Assembly: GCA_037577475.1 (NCBI GenBank)
Contig: CM075193.1
Span: 8,456,617 to 8,520,616 of the forward strand
Direction: 5' to 3'
DNA length: 64,000 bases
From: Chaunax sp. Z400
Taxonomy: Eukaryota > Chordata > Actinopteri > Lophiiformes > Chaunacidae
Both the position numbers and the translations under genes were made by a program. The notes under the pieces are model-generated. The model was given only the letters and a program-made list of their open reading frames with translations. It searched no databases and was not told the origin of the DNA. Each line of letters starts with the position of its first letter. The first letter of the stretch is position 1. Shown here piece by piece: positions 23,501-37,400 of the stretch.

Positions 23501-26500
23501 AGGCTGCCAGCCTCCTCTGCAAGATTAGAGCGGAAGGAGAAGGTGTTTTTCGTGGAGGGGAGCAGGTGAATGTGGAGGGTGGCTGGAGAGCAGCAGCAGA
23601 CAGGGGGGAGGGGCAGGGGGGCAGAGCTAGCCGAGGATGGGAGCCAACGAGTCCATGGAGCAAGGACAGACCCCCTGTCCCTCTCAGGAACACATGTGAG
23701 TTTGACTTAACCTGAGCTCCTGCTCAGTGTTCTCTCTGGAAATACAGCGGTGTGAAAAAAAAATTACTTCAAGTAGAAGCTGAACGTCAATGGAGCGGCT
23801 CCAACTGCTTCTGCCTCACTGTTATATATAGTTCTTTATTAATTCATGGTTTCAATTTGGCCTCCCGTGCAACATAAATGCTCATTGCGCATATCAAGGT
23901 GGTTTATTTAGCAGAATCCAGTGAGTTATGTTGGGGGTATGCCTCCCATTTTTGATGACTGTTGCTGGATGCAGAGAAACAGCTCCTGCAAGCCTGTCGT
24001 CATTGTTATTGTTTGCTTTTGTGATGTAAATAAGGGTGAGAGAATTGGCGCATGTGCACAGGCACATGTGGTTCAGTGTGCCTCGGTTACTATGCAGTAT
24101 GTATGGATGAAACCTGACATAATTCTGGTTCCCACAGGCTCTCCAGAAACAGAGTGCTGGAGATGTCGCTGGGAGGCTGGCGGGGTGATGTTTTGCTCTG
24201 TGTGACGACTGCCGCGCTGGGATCAGGAGCTGGTGATGGGGTTGAAATAGAACACGGTGTGTGGGGGTGGAAGATAGAGTTAGACAGGGAGCGAGACAGA
24301 GGAAGAGTGTTCCACTTTGCTGTGTTTTATTTATATCTCACACACACCACTGCACAGGGAAGCAAGGAGCTGGAGAGAAACAGAGGGATCAGGGAAATGG
24401 GATGAATGCATCTGTGTATTTGCCATTTGTAATGTAGAAATGAATCATTTATAGCATAATACAGTCATTTTTCCGACCTCAGAGGACTGAAGTATGCATA
24501 CTTATTGGAGTAAGTAATTGTTATACCTACAGGTGTGCAGAACAGAAGCACCAGGCCCATATCTACCATTCCTAATAAGGCTTTTACTGAGTATTCACAC
24601 CTTGAAGCACTGTTGGGCTCTGATCTGGTAATGTTCAGTAATAGACCAAATGATATTTATGCTTAAGGGACTTTTTGTTTATTTTCAATGAAATCAAAAA
24701 TGAGAGTCCAGATTGTGCCTGCAGTCATGGGGGTCAGGATACTCCTCTGCTATAATCTGAATGACCCAAGCATCAAAAAGGAGGAATCCGTGACCCCCTC
24801 CTCATTTTACTCTGACCCACAGCTAGCATGCTGTTGTTTAATGTGCCATCTGCTTGCACTCAGAGTCTCAGATTAAGTCTCAGATACCTCCGATGAGGTA
24901 TTACACATAGAGATTATCTTAGTCTGACACTCTTTTTCTCAGTAGCTTCTTTGTTTTTGAAACAGCGTGTTTCTTGGACAAAGGGTTACCTCAGAGGGGG
25001 AGAATTTTGCTGATTGGAGCGGACGTCAGTCTGGATGGTGATGAGAGACAAAAAGACGTATGCTCTTTGAGAAAAACAAAGCTTCTGTTTATATGAGAGT
25101 GATCGTGCACAAGATTTCATTTCCTGAGGTTGAAGAATCGTTTGCCAAGGACGGAGCCTCTTTGTGCACTTTTCCCTTTACAAAGCCTCTAGAAGTTGCT
25201 CCCTGCTCACTCCACCACATCTGTATAGAAACCAGAGAGGCTCTTGTGAAATGAACATAGGTTGTTGCGGTGTTTCACATGGTGTTCAGAGTCTATGATG
25301 TCACCCTTTATATCCAGACACTTATTCATCAGGGGTATAGAGGAACAGGAGCTCCCTCTGTTGGTGTCTTCCTTGTCTTTTTTTTTTGAAGAATATGTAT
25401 ATGTAGGACAGACAGGTGGTGTTAAGTTTACGCATCGGTGTAGCCCAGTTTTGCTCTCTTCCCCGAGGCTGGTGATGGCTCTCCCTCCAGCACTGTGAAA
25501 GCTGTTTAAACAGGCTGAGTTGGATTTGGCTGTGAGCAAGTCTGGCTAAAATGCAGCATCTCCCCTCTGTCTCCAGGCAGTCATCTCAGCCTGTGAGAGG
25601 CTGCTATTAGCTGTGGCTCCCTTTGTTTCTATTTGCCCACCATAACCTGACTGCTCACCCACATGCTGCCGTTCCTCTGTCTATGTTTTCTCTGCAACTA
25701 GGTAACATAAAATGTCCAGCACTCCTATATGAAATATGAAGAATTATAGAATAAAAAGAAAGGATGCTGTTATTTTTTGTGGGTTGTATGTTGCTGATGC
25801 AGCAGCTTCTTGCCTCATAAATCTGCACTGTGTCTTTATTCATCTTCTATATTGTGTGTAAAAACCTCACTGGACCTTGTTGGCTGGATAAACCTCGGTT
25901 TTGTGTTTGCGTTGGACTGTGTGAATCCAGCCACTTCCACCGCAGTGGAACATATGGTGGGAACTACCTCTAGTTACCATAGCAACACAGTGTTTGCAGT
26001 CACATGAAAAATGTCCTCTGCAAGGACATAATTGCCAGACTAAAATGAGCCCTAATTACCCCATTGTTTCACTGTTTTCAGTTTTATTTCCATCCTTTCT
26101 CAGAGAGGCAGCTTTTATGCACTAATTTTAATGCTGCACATCAACACACCGTCCCCAGAGAGCTACATCTCTTTTTGCTCTTCATGGATAAAATTCTTGA
26201 ATTCTTCTCACTATCTGATCCTGGTTCCCAGTGACTGATCCAGATAGATCTCCAAGCAGACCAGTCTTATCCTGCTGGGACACGCTCACAGATTACAGCT
26301 CTGGCTCCCTTCTTGGCCACGTTCTGTCTCATTTTGCATCACTCTGCCCTAATCATGATGGAGTTTTTTTTAAAGACTTTTGATCTGAGGAAGTTTCAGA
26401 CCTGATATATATAAATGTGTGTTCCACTTACTATTTTATACATTATTTTAGCTTTAACTTGCTGTGTCATATTTAGATGAGTGCCACATCACATTACACA

Positions 26501-29500
26501 TCACAGTGTAAGTATAATATGGTAGTCTTGCCATATGAGTGGCTTAGAGCCTCCATCTCTGCAGTGATGTGACCCCAGGGATAGTGAACATATTGGCTAC
26601 GACAACAAAAGACATTTATCACCGGCTTCCTCTGTAAACGCTAATATCTCAGCTCTGAATTTTTGTTGCATCCACCATATTGGCCATATTGATTTTTAGA
26701 TGGTGTTTCAGGAACCCCCAGGCTACATACAGACTTTTGTTTGATCCATGTTCGCATGTGTCTGTGGTAAAGAGCCTCCTCAGGATGCTGAATGGCTGCA
26801 GCAATGCCTTGAGATGAATCCCTTTTTTGGGGGGGGGGGGGTTTCTTCTCCTGTGTATGCCTTCGTATTTGTGGCTACATGTTTAAGAGGTCTTGCATTT
26901 TTCATTAGGGTTTTAGAATTGTGAAAGGCTCATTTCATTATAGGATGAGTTGGAGAAGTCATCTCATGCCTCTGCATACAGTATTATCTTTGCAGGGTTC
27001 AGTAGTTATCAAGACAAATTCGTTTGTAGCGCAAAATCTGGGTGTGTCCTTGCATTGACCAAAAATGTGAGACAATTTTCTTATTTGATTTAGGCAGATA
27101 AGAATACCAGAGCAGAGATAAAGGGGAAACATATGTCACATTCAATGGTGGTATAAGTTTTATCAGAGCAGGTTCAGCTGGTAGATAATAGACTGCCTTT
27201 AATTCTGTGTGGATACAGCAAAGTGGTTAAGGAGCGAGCGAGGGAGGGAGGGAGGGAGAGAGGGAGGAAAAGAGAGGGATGAAGGCTAGGAGAGACAGTG
27301 TGCCATAATATACAGTTTGCAGGCAGTGGGCTTCTGCAGCCAGTCTCATTTAGATTGGGAGGTACTGGGGAAGAGTGGAGGACAGACTGATATGGTTACA
27401 AATGACAAAGAGGAGCAACGTCAAACGACTGAGATTGCAGATTAGTCACAAAGACAGCTGGATTTAAACAGTCAAAATAAGAGAGAAGGCAAAAGGAAAG
27501 GTTGGATCTGGTGGCCACCATCTTAAGAAGAGGCTCTGGGCGTCTACCTCTGTGTCAGGCAGTAGAATCTTGGTGCGGAGAGGTGCAAACCCACCGGCAG
27601 CCATGGCAGTGAGTGCGTGGCAGGCTCTGTCTCCACTGCAGTGGGCTCGCTGGGGCTGGGACACACTGCTGGGAGTAGCAGGAGACGGGAATAGGCCAGG
27701 CTCGGATCCGACTTTTGGGCTCCTCTGGCGTCTCTCCTGGGGCTCACATCATGACAACATGATCAGGGCTGCCGCAGGGCCGGGCAGACAGAGGTGAGAC
27801 GGGATGGGAGGCTTTGGCTTCATATCTTCAGATATTGCATTGATCGACGGAGCGTGGCCCTTGGTAGTCAGGTTGTCTGGTGAGCTTGGCTATTTATGTG
27901 TGGTGCTGATGAAGACCAATCAATATTGCTTACGCTTAGGATGATAAGTGTCTTGTATCTATAGCCTATTGTCATGCAGAAAATGGTAACGTCTCCATTT
28001 TTGGCTCAGTGTTCCAGTCATTTCTTCCTTATCCTAATCTATTTCATGGCTATGATATCTTTACATATTGAAGTGGTCATGTGTGTGCATAGGTATTTAA
28101 ATGGGTGTGTTGACGTTGGGTTAATCTGAGATGTGTCACCTCACTGCAGATTCAGCATTTTTTCATAAAGGTCTACAAGAAATGGAAGCAGAATCACATA
28201 GTAGCCTGGGGCTTTTTAAAACCTCCTCACTCGAAACCCATCTTGAAATACTGTCCTGACTGAATATGTATACTATAGAATTATATCATAACTGCTTACC
28301 TGGGAAATAAATCTATCCTTTGTGATATGATGTGACTGAAGGAGAGAAGTTTACCTCACCCTCACATGACGTTAATAGGTGATTCTGATTCAGTCACTTG
28401 ACTCATTGTAGATCGAGTGATAACAGTCTGATCCACAGCAGCATTGACTTAATGTGTGCTTGTCTTTTGTTGTAGGAGCTCAGACTCCGATGGAGCATTT
28501 GAAACCCCCGAATCCACAACTCCAGTGAAAGAGGTTTCTCCTATAGAGCCCCAAAGTCAGCAACAACCAACTGATGACAAAGGTATTGTTATTATTAATT
28601 ATACAGGAATTATGCCCAGATGCGGGGCTTTGCTCTTTTACATTATTGTGAAAAAGCAGGTGAAAGAAAGTCTTGTTGCACCATCTAGTGGGATGAAAGC
28701 AGTATTTCCCATGTGGCTTTGTTTGTACAGTGGCTCCACTGCATTAAACCGAGTTTTGAGATATCTAGGACAAGCTGACCAATAACTTGAGTGCCCACTT
28801 GAGAGATTCTTATATATAGCACATTCATCTCTATAATTGGATGTGTCGGAAGCCATCTGCACCTCTTATCTACATGCAAGCTTCCTTGATGTAGAATGTA
28901 AAATGTACAATTATCCTAATTTTATTTTGATTCAACCTTTCTAGCAGCAGAATATATAAAACCTCTTTATGATATTTCGCTTCATCTTTTGCAGTATCAG
29001 ACACGTCAGGCTGTGATCCTACCTCTGACTTGACTTCAGCTAATGCGCCCTGCCGTTCACCATCCATTGTTTTTGATGAGGACAAGCCCATTGCAGCCAG
29101 TGGCACCTACAACATCGAACTTTTTGCAACAGATTTAACAAGTCACACTCTGACCCGTTCACTTAGCCTCCAGGGAGGAGAACTAGACACTGCTGTTCTG
29201 TTGGACGGATCCACAGTCGAAGGCTTCCGTCCACATTCTGAATCCTTCAGCGTGGGTACTGAAAGTGCTCCAGGGACACTTCACAGACCCAAGAAAGTTC
29301 GTTCTGGCTCTGTTAAGAAGAAGCCTCTTCTCAGACAGAACTCCAACCCAGAGAGTCCAAGACCAGCCTCATCCAGTAGCACCCCAGAGACCAAGAAGCG
29401 GGCAAAGCCTCGAACTGCAAATCCTCTCCAGGCTCAGGAGGAAGCAGAGGTAGGATCCCTCCGAAGGACCAGGAAGAGTCGTGTGGAGACTCCACCTCCT

Positions 29501-31373
29501 CTGCCTGAGGAGACCAATCACATCAGCCAAGAGGATAGCCCTGTCATCCCAGCCTTACCCTTGTGCCAGGAGGAGACTCCTCTCCCTGGTAGTCCACCAA
29601 TTAAAGAAGAATCTCCCATTCCCCCTAGTTGCTCCTACAAATGGGATCCAGATAATTTTGAGAACATAGATCCTTTCAAAACTGGAGGTAGTAAAGTAGC
29701 TAACTCCCCAGTTCTGGGTCGTAAAGGTCTTGTGTGTGCCACTCCTCCAGAGAGTCTCCGTGTCTCTGCTGTGGAGCCGTGTCCTTCAGTTGCTCCTAAA
29801 GAGCCAATCGCCGACCCTGAAGAGCAACCTATCATCCCCAAACATCAGCCTGTAAGACTGGAGTTTGACTATTCTGAGGAGAGCAGTGAGGTGTCACACC
29901 AGGCCTCTCCCCCACCCAAGAAAGTGGGCAAGAAGCCTGGTGGCAAGATGCCTCTTAGAAAACCAAAGCTGGGGCTGAAGAAGGCCCCTCCAGTGCAGAT
30001 GGAACAGCTGGACAACAATCCTCCAGCAACCAAAAATGGCAACGAGGAGGAAATCCCTCTTCCTAAAGTATCTTACAACTTTGAACATGACAAGTGGGAG
30101 GATCCGAACTTCAATCCATTTGGCTCTAAGAAAAGTATCTCCAACTCCCCCAAACTGTCCGGGCCGTCTTATAGCTTTGACCACAATAGCTTCGATAACT
30201 CCATAGATCCTTTCAAATCCTCCAGTAAGATAGCAAATTCCCCTCCTAAGGCCTCAGCCTCCTTTGAAATCTCATCCAATGACTATGACAATGAAAATGA
30301 CAACATTGGAGAACTGGAGGACCAAAATCAGAACAAACCAGCCAAGAAAAAGAAGACTCCTATAAAATCGTAAGTTCACAGTCTTTAACACAGGACCATA
30401 CCTTTATGGAGTCCAGACTCACTTATTGAAACATTATATTCATGTGTAGGATTGTCTGTGTTTCTGTTGGCGAGCAGGAACCCTGGGTGGCCCAAGTATA
30501 GGCTTACAGTTTCCTATGTATTTTTTACTCTACATTACATTCATTTTGCTTTTTTAGGCACATTAGAACTTCTTTGATTTTTATGTCATTCTGCTATGAT
30601 GGAGGTTATCGTCTATCTACATCAGTGCAAATTTAATTTTCCAGTAGTGGAGCATCTGTATCCTTGGACACAAATTTTCTAGGCTTGTCTGTGTTTGTAA
30701 GTGTTCCTCTTGTATATTATGCCAGTGTGTGTCTCTCTGTCACCTGCGTCTGTGTATTCCCATATGTCACAGGAAGTCCAGCAGTGTGTCATCTCTATGT
30801 TGTCTGTTGTAAGTACAGGGACAACACTATCATCCGCCTATTAATTCCACGTGGCTCCTTTAAAAGCAGCACACTGCCCTGTTGTCCTATTAACAGAAAC
30901 GTCACAACCCCTTGTTCCCACTATCAGACTGTTCATGTAAACTTTTTTAATCCTGCCAATTTTAACTGGAAGACACTTTTTCTTTCAGTTTTGTTTTAAA
31001 TTCCATATTATATACAATCCCATCTTTAGAAGTGTGAACTGGAAAACATCTTCATAGTTCAATTATTACAGCAGTTTTGATATATTATTTGAAATGTATA
31101 GTGTAAAATTTACAAAGAGCATTTAGGACACTGCTCAAGAGTGCTTTACTAATGTTACTGCACACAGGCTTGAAATTCTACAGGTACAATATAGCTCAAG
31201 GTTAGGCTTGACACCCTCCACCAATAGAGGTCAGTGCTGCAGTGCTCAATGAGGTGCTGTTGAATGACTCAGAATAAACAGATTATTTCTGCACTTTGTC
31301 CTGCACAACAGATTTCTGTTATTTTGTAAAATGTCCCATTACCTTTTCCTGCTGATGCTGAAAAAATATCTTC

Positions 31374-31404
<31 letters not shown>

Positions 31405-34404
31405 CTGTATATGTGTGTATTTACTGATTCAGTGCCTTTCATCCGTGAAGACGCTGCTAGTGCTCCCTCTTGTGTTCATTGTAGGCTATTGTTGAAAAAG
31501 CTCAAATTCTATAATAATTATTATATACTGTATATGTGTCTTGCCATTGTCCCATCTGTATTTATTCCCAATTATTAAGTTAAGACACTGGGCCTTAAAT
31601 GTTCCTTTTGTGAGCAAATGCAGAATTTTCACAGGCTAAAGTTAGCACCAGCTCAGCTTTATAAGATATGCCTTTTACAATATATTTAAAGGATCATGTG
31701 GATGATGCAACCATAAATTGTTCATAAATTGCCATCCATATATTTTCAGTAACACATTTTCCACTAACAGTTAATCCCTAACCTGCTATGATACCAAACA
31801 CATTCATGTCTAGAATCTGTGTACAATCTGGATACATGTGAAAAATAAAATATTCTTAACATTCATTTAATATTGCTTCCCACTGTGCATTTACGAACTG
31901 TAGATTCAACCCTCTATACACACTATATATATTTCACTGTAGTCTCACATAGGCTACAGTGAGTCGTTCTGCTAATTATTTCAGTCATTTTATCCAAAAG
32001 CTGATATGCCAACCAGGCATATTTGAGATGTGTAGCAAATACACATCAGTTGGTATTATATAGTGAATTTTAGATCGAATAGATTGTGTATTGAAGGTTC
32101 TGAGTGACTGTGGGTCTTCATGATGACTATTTTCTTTTTTCTCAGTAATACTTTCAGAGTGAAGAGGTCGCCAAAGAAGACCCCGTTGTCTGCTCTGTCC
32201 CAGGTACATTTTTCTCCATATCTTTACATCCCTCTCACTTCTGTCTGTCTGTATTTCTCCCTCTTCCATCTAACTCTGTCACCTGTTGCAGGACCCTACA
32301 CCCCCAGATGAACCTCCGTCCCACCTACAGGATGACCATGCCACAGACGAGGAGAAGCTGGCCTCCTCCACCAGTCATAAGTGGGCAGCCCTGCAAGATA
32401 TGGATGCAAATTTGAACTCTGACCAACAAGACTTCCCGCAGCCATGCGACCTGACGTCTTTTGTTAATGAGAACAGTCTTCCTCATCAGGCTCCAGGTGA
32501 GGCTAAGCTGTCTGACCCTCTTGGATCCCACTTTGTACCTCCAGTCACATTTTTCCTGTCATAAACTGTACAGCAATCAGCTACTTGATTCTTTATACAT
32601 CCAGCAACACAGTATTGATTTTTGTTGTGGTCAAATAATAACTGCTGGCCCAGTTCTCTGCTGCCCTTTGACCTCCAAAAGAGCCTCCTCTTTCCAGAGG
32701 CTGTGTAGCTCAACTGATCTGGGTCAGACATGAAATAATGAACAGACAGCCCAACCTCAGCTTCTGATCCCATCATTCCAGAGCTCAACATGGCCTGAAT
32801 TGTTTCTCCAGTTCTTCTTCTGCATCTAAAATCTTTTGTTGCCTTTCTGTCTCAGTGCAAGACTATGAAATTGAGTACATGGAGAAGATTGGCTCCTCTT
32901 CGCCTGTGAGTATTTGATGTTATTCAAAGAATTTATCAAATGTTTGCTGTTTTCTTCCTTCGTACATGCATGTTTTAAATGTGATTTTAGATTTTATTTA
33001 AATGTTAGCTACAAAAAAAACAGAATTAGAATTTAGCATCAGACATATTTCTTATTTATTCTCCGGTGTGTTTTGTAGCCGTTGTCTGTGAAGAAGCCAT
33101 CTTTGTACCTGAAACTGGACTCAGTGTCTGACAACTTAACCAAGAATTCGTGTGCACATGGATCTGAGCCCAGCTCTCCCTGCACAGGGTACAACACACT
33201 CTACTACTGATCTACTGCCCTACATTTTTAGACAAATGTGTAGTTTCTCTGCAGTATTTCATACCTCACATGTCATACACCTCTCACTCCGTCTTCTCAT
33301 TCTCTCATTCTGTGTAGGAGTTTTGAGGAGATGGAGGCCCAGATAACAGCTGGTATGAAGACACCTGTGCTGAGCTCCCGGCCGGGTCCCGAGGGCTCTG
33401 CTGGTGACAAGGGCATGAAGAGCAAACGCGAGGCACTCAGCCAATCACAGAGCACAGAGAGGGATGAGCTGGTGAGCCAAATGTTCTTGTAAAGATTCAA
33501 ACTTCGCTATCACATATGTTGAGAAAAAAACAACTCATTGTCACTTATCTCATTTAAGTAGAATCAGTTTTGCTTTTGTCACATTTACATTACATCGCTG
33601 TTTAGTCACAAGGCTGTGACTTGTCCCTCCAACATGAGCACCATCAGTCATAGTGATTCCCATTCAAGCCTTCTCACCTGTAACACACAGCCAGACTGCC
33701 ACACTTGATTCCCAGCTCAAAATCAGTGACTCAGCTCCCAGTGCTAATACTCAGTGCTTGCTTTGCCATGCTGATCCCTGCCCTCCTCCCTGCCCTCTGC
33801 CCACTCCACCCTGCCCTCTGCCCACTTCACCCGGTGCCCCTGTAGCCCCCAAGCCAGGGCTCCCTTGAGGCCCCTTCTCCAGCCCTAGCCATGCCAGACA
33901 GGCTGTCTGAGTGTGACGACCCCTTGCGGTACCTGGAGCCAGACCTGGCCGAGACCAACCCTACTGCATTCGCCCAAAAACTACAGGTGTGTTGACAGAC
34001 CACACTTGATAAACCATATAGGCCTTGCCTCTAGCGGCCCATTTGTGTCCCTTATATGTTATTGTGTGTTTTCATATGAACATTATTCCCATTGTGTCCT
34101 CACTACACTCTGCCTTTTGATTTCACTATTTTTTCCTCCTTATGCCTACGTTGCAGTTTTTTAGCTTACTGTGTGTAAAAGTTTCTGTATATCTTCCCTT
34201 TGCTCTCTCATCCTTGGGCCGCAACCCTCCTCCCCTACCCCCAAAATTCAACACCCCCTCCACCACCATGTCTGCGGCCCAGGAGGAGTTGGTGCTTGCT
34301 GCCCTGAGGATAGAGGCTCTTCAGGTAGCCAAAAACATCTCTCAATGCCCCTCCCTCTCTTCTGTAACCCCCCAGGTACTGCGCTGAGTTCTGCACCTGG
34401 TGTA

Positions 34405-34457
<53 letters not shown>

Positions 34458-37400
34458 GCGTGCGTGTGTGTGTGTGTGTGTAAGAAGAAAGCTTCTTGAA
34501 TGAGTGATGACGGTAAAGCAGGTGTGTGTGAAATGTGTGTGCATGAGTTTGTCTCAGCATTCCTTTAAACACACCAGTGTGACTGTGAACCCATGACCTT
34601 ATCAACTTGGTGGCTGCACCACGACATCCTCAGTCCCGCCACCTCTCCAGACTCCACATAGGAAATCTCTAACATGGCTTGATGCGTCCAGCTCCCACCC
34701 CTGACTAGCAGCGAGCTCTTCCAGGTTGACTCAGGAACTGATTGTCGTACCTTCTTAATCCCTTGCCTTTCTCGTGCATGTTAGGCAACATGCATGTTGC
34801 CTAGGCTGTTCATGAGAGGCTTACATAAGCATGAATGTGACTGGGAATGTCTCTTATACTTTTATTATTTGATGCTTTCATCAGCCTAGATCCCAGTCAT
34901 ATTCTTGTTTTGTGATTTGGTCCTTTTCCCAGACTAACAGCACTAACAAATAAATACATCAAGTAGCCATATTCAGTTTGGCTGGAATTTTAGATAGACT
35001 TTTCAGTGGTTGGAGGACTTGTGCCAAAACTGCACATGTCTAGGTAAAAGAATAGTGAGATATCTTGCTTTCCTTGATCATCTGTGGTGAATCCACATTT
35101 TATGGTCAGTGTAAAAACTCTCATAAGAGTTCCTATGTCTCATTGTCCCTGACAATTTACAGTTTCAACTCCAGAAACCCTGCTCTCGTCGCTGGAATAT
35201 CAACGGTTCACTCTTACTCAAAGTAAGAGTAACATTTCCCCTGCAATCTGTCTAAATGCAACTGCAGTGCACTCTAAGTATTTGGTCATAAGAACATTTT
35301 GTTGTTGTTTTTGGCTCAGCATACCTGCACACTTGGTATGAAATTAGTATGAGATTGAAGTGATAACTTTTAGCATTAAAAGTGATTGGTTGGTTGGTTA
35401 AGAGTAGAGGTGTCGATTAAAAAAAATTAATCGAGCTAATCAGAATAATAGGTTGTGATTAATCACAAGTTTAAAATACTACTTGTACTTATTTACTTAT
35501 ACTTGTGGAGGGAATTAAAGCAAATGCATGACAAATTGATTATATTGTTTTTTTTACTTTATAACATCTCAGCTTTTTGTCCCCACACCATCCATAATGA
35601 ATTGCAGAATTCATTAGAAGACAACCACAGAACAGTTGTCTGCTACAAAGCGAATGAAGCTCGTGTGTTAATTGCTTGCAGGGTAAAATCTCAAAAATTA
35701 ACACGTAACACGGTTTCCAGATTAATCCCAAATGTTAATATGTATATGTTTACAGCCCTAGTTAAGAATATAGAAATCACAGCCCTTTCAAATGCCCAGT
35801 ATTTCATGTAAATTTAGCTTTATACCCTCCTAGTGATGGAGCACAGAGCCAAAATAATTGCTCAAATACCTTCAGACTGCACTGTAAACTCCTGTAGACC
35901 CTAGAGATCCAGAGGTCTGAGACCTTTATTAAGATATCCCTGTATTTGCTGGCTGCCATAGCTGTACTCTGTCCCTGTAAGCGAATTTGTCATAATGTAG
36001 TCTTTATACATCTAGTACTGGGTTATGTCTGTCAGATGTAGTTTTTGTCTTGTGAGTTCAGCCCATGTCTTCAATTTGCCCTCTTTTTGTTGTTTTTGCT
36101 TATAGCACTCCAACAAGCAACATTCAAATTTATACATTTTACTTTACATATGATCCAGTATGATCTGGAAAGGATGTTTTGTACATGACTAAATCACTAC
36201 CCAGGCAAAATTAGCCCAAACTTTAAAAAAAAAAAAAAAAAAAAAAAATACCCCAAGTTGTTGTGCGACAATTACTTTGGGGTAATGGGAAAGAACCAGA
36301 AGTGGTACAGCATTTTTGTGTTTCATCAAAATATTAATCCATATCATTCCTGTGTAGAAATAGTGGTTGGTTCCTGGGTATTATTTCTATAAAACAGAAC
36401 TTTATTTAAAAGTTAGCATGAGTCATACACAACAGGACATTTTTGGGTTTATTTGCTTAAATTTTCAGCTAAAGTAAGTCCAATCAGCACATGAATGAAA
36501 TTTAATAGAGGTCTATCTCTACATAAACTTGACCGGTCTCTACCTTAAGTGGAATAATGGAATTGCTGCTCCAGCCAGGTCAAATAGTTCACTCTTGGTT
36601 CCAGGTGTCAGTGGATTTCAGTCCGCTTGTCCCCCATGAGTCCTTACTGTGTCATCAAATCCTCCAGTAATCCGGCTCTCTGAAAGATGACTAAATCCCT
36701 TTCAGAGTTGAGTTTCAGGGACTCTGAAATGGTAAAAAATGAGGATTGCTTTTGTATTTTTATATGATGCCTGTTGTTGGTAGAGTACTTTAAATTTATG
36801 CAATTGCTATAAGAACACATGTACACTTTGGTTTGTAGTCAAACCCTTTCTGATGATAAATCCCATGACATTCCTGGCTCACGTCACATCACAGTCTTTG
36901 TGAAATAATTTGACAAATGCTGGATACAGGATAAACACTGATTCTAGCCACAACAGGTAAGACTATATGTTGTGATATGCTTTAACATGAGACTAACACC
37001 GATTTCCAATGCTGCTCAGTTTGCAACCCTATCCTCCCTCTCCTGTGTATGATGCAGTCCTTGCTGTATCAACTGCTGCCCTCCTTCCCCTCTGCCTTGC
37101 CTGGATCCAATCACATTCAAGCTACTGCGATGAGCAGGTGATCATGACCGTTTGGCTGGGGGCAGCATCAGCCAAGTCATTTGGCTAAATAATGCGGCAA
37201 TGAAGACTGTTTCATCCAATCATGTGGCGGCTGACAAAGTCTTCAGAAACATCACCAGCCTGCCTCATTTACATCTTGACTTTGCTGTGTGGTACATCTT
37301 GATGTAGTTTGATGCTGCCTTGTGATTTGGTTCAGGAGTCCTGTAGAGAATGTGCGTGCGGGCCCATGGGTGAGGGTGTCCCACGTCTGCCTCAGTCTAG

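Noticed and set aside
34171..34605. Cysteine-valine and threonine-histidine repeat proteins
   Set aside because: Translations of a TG microsatellite.
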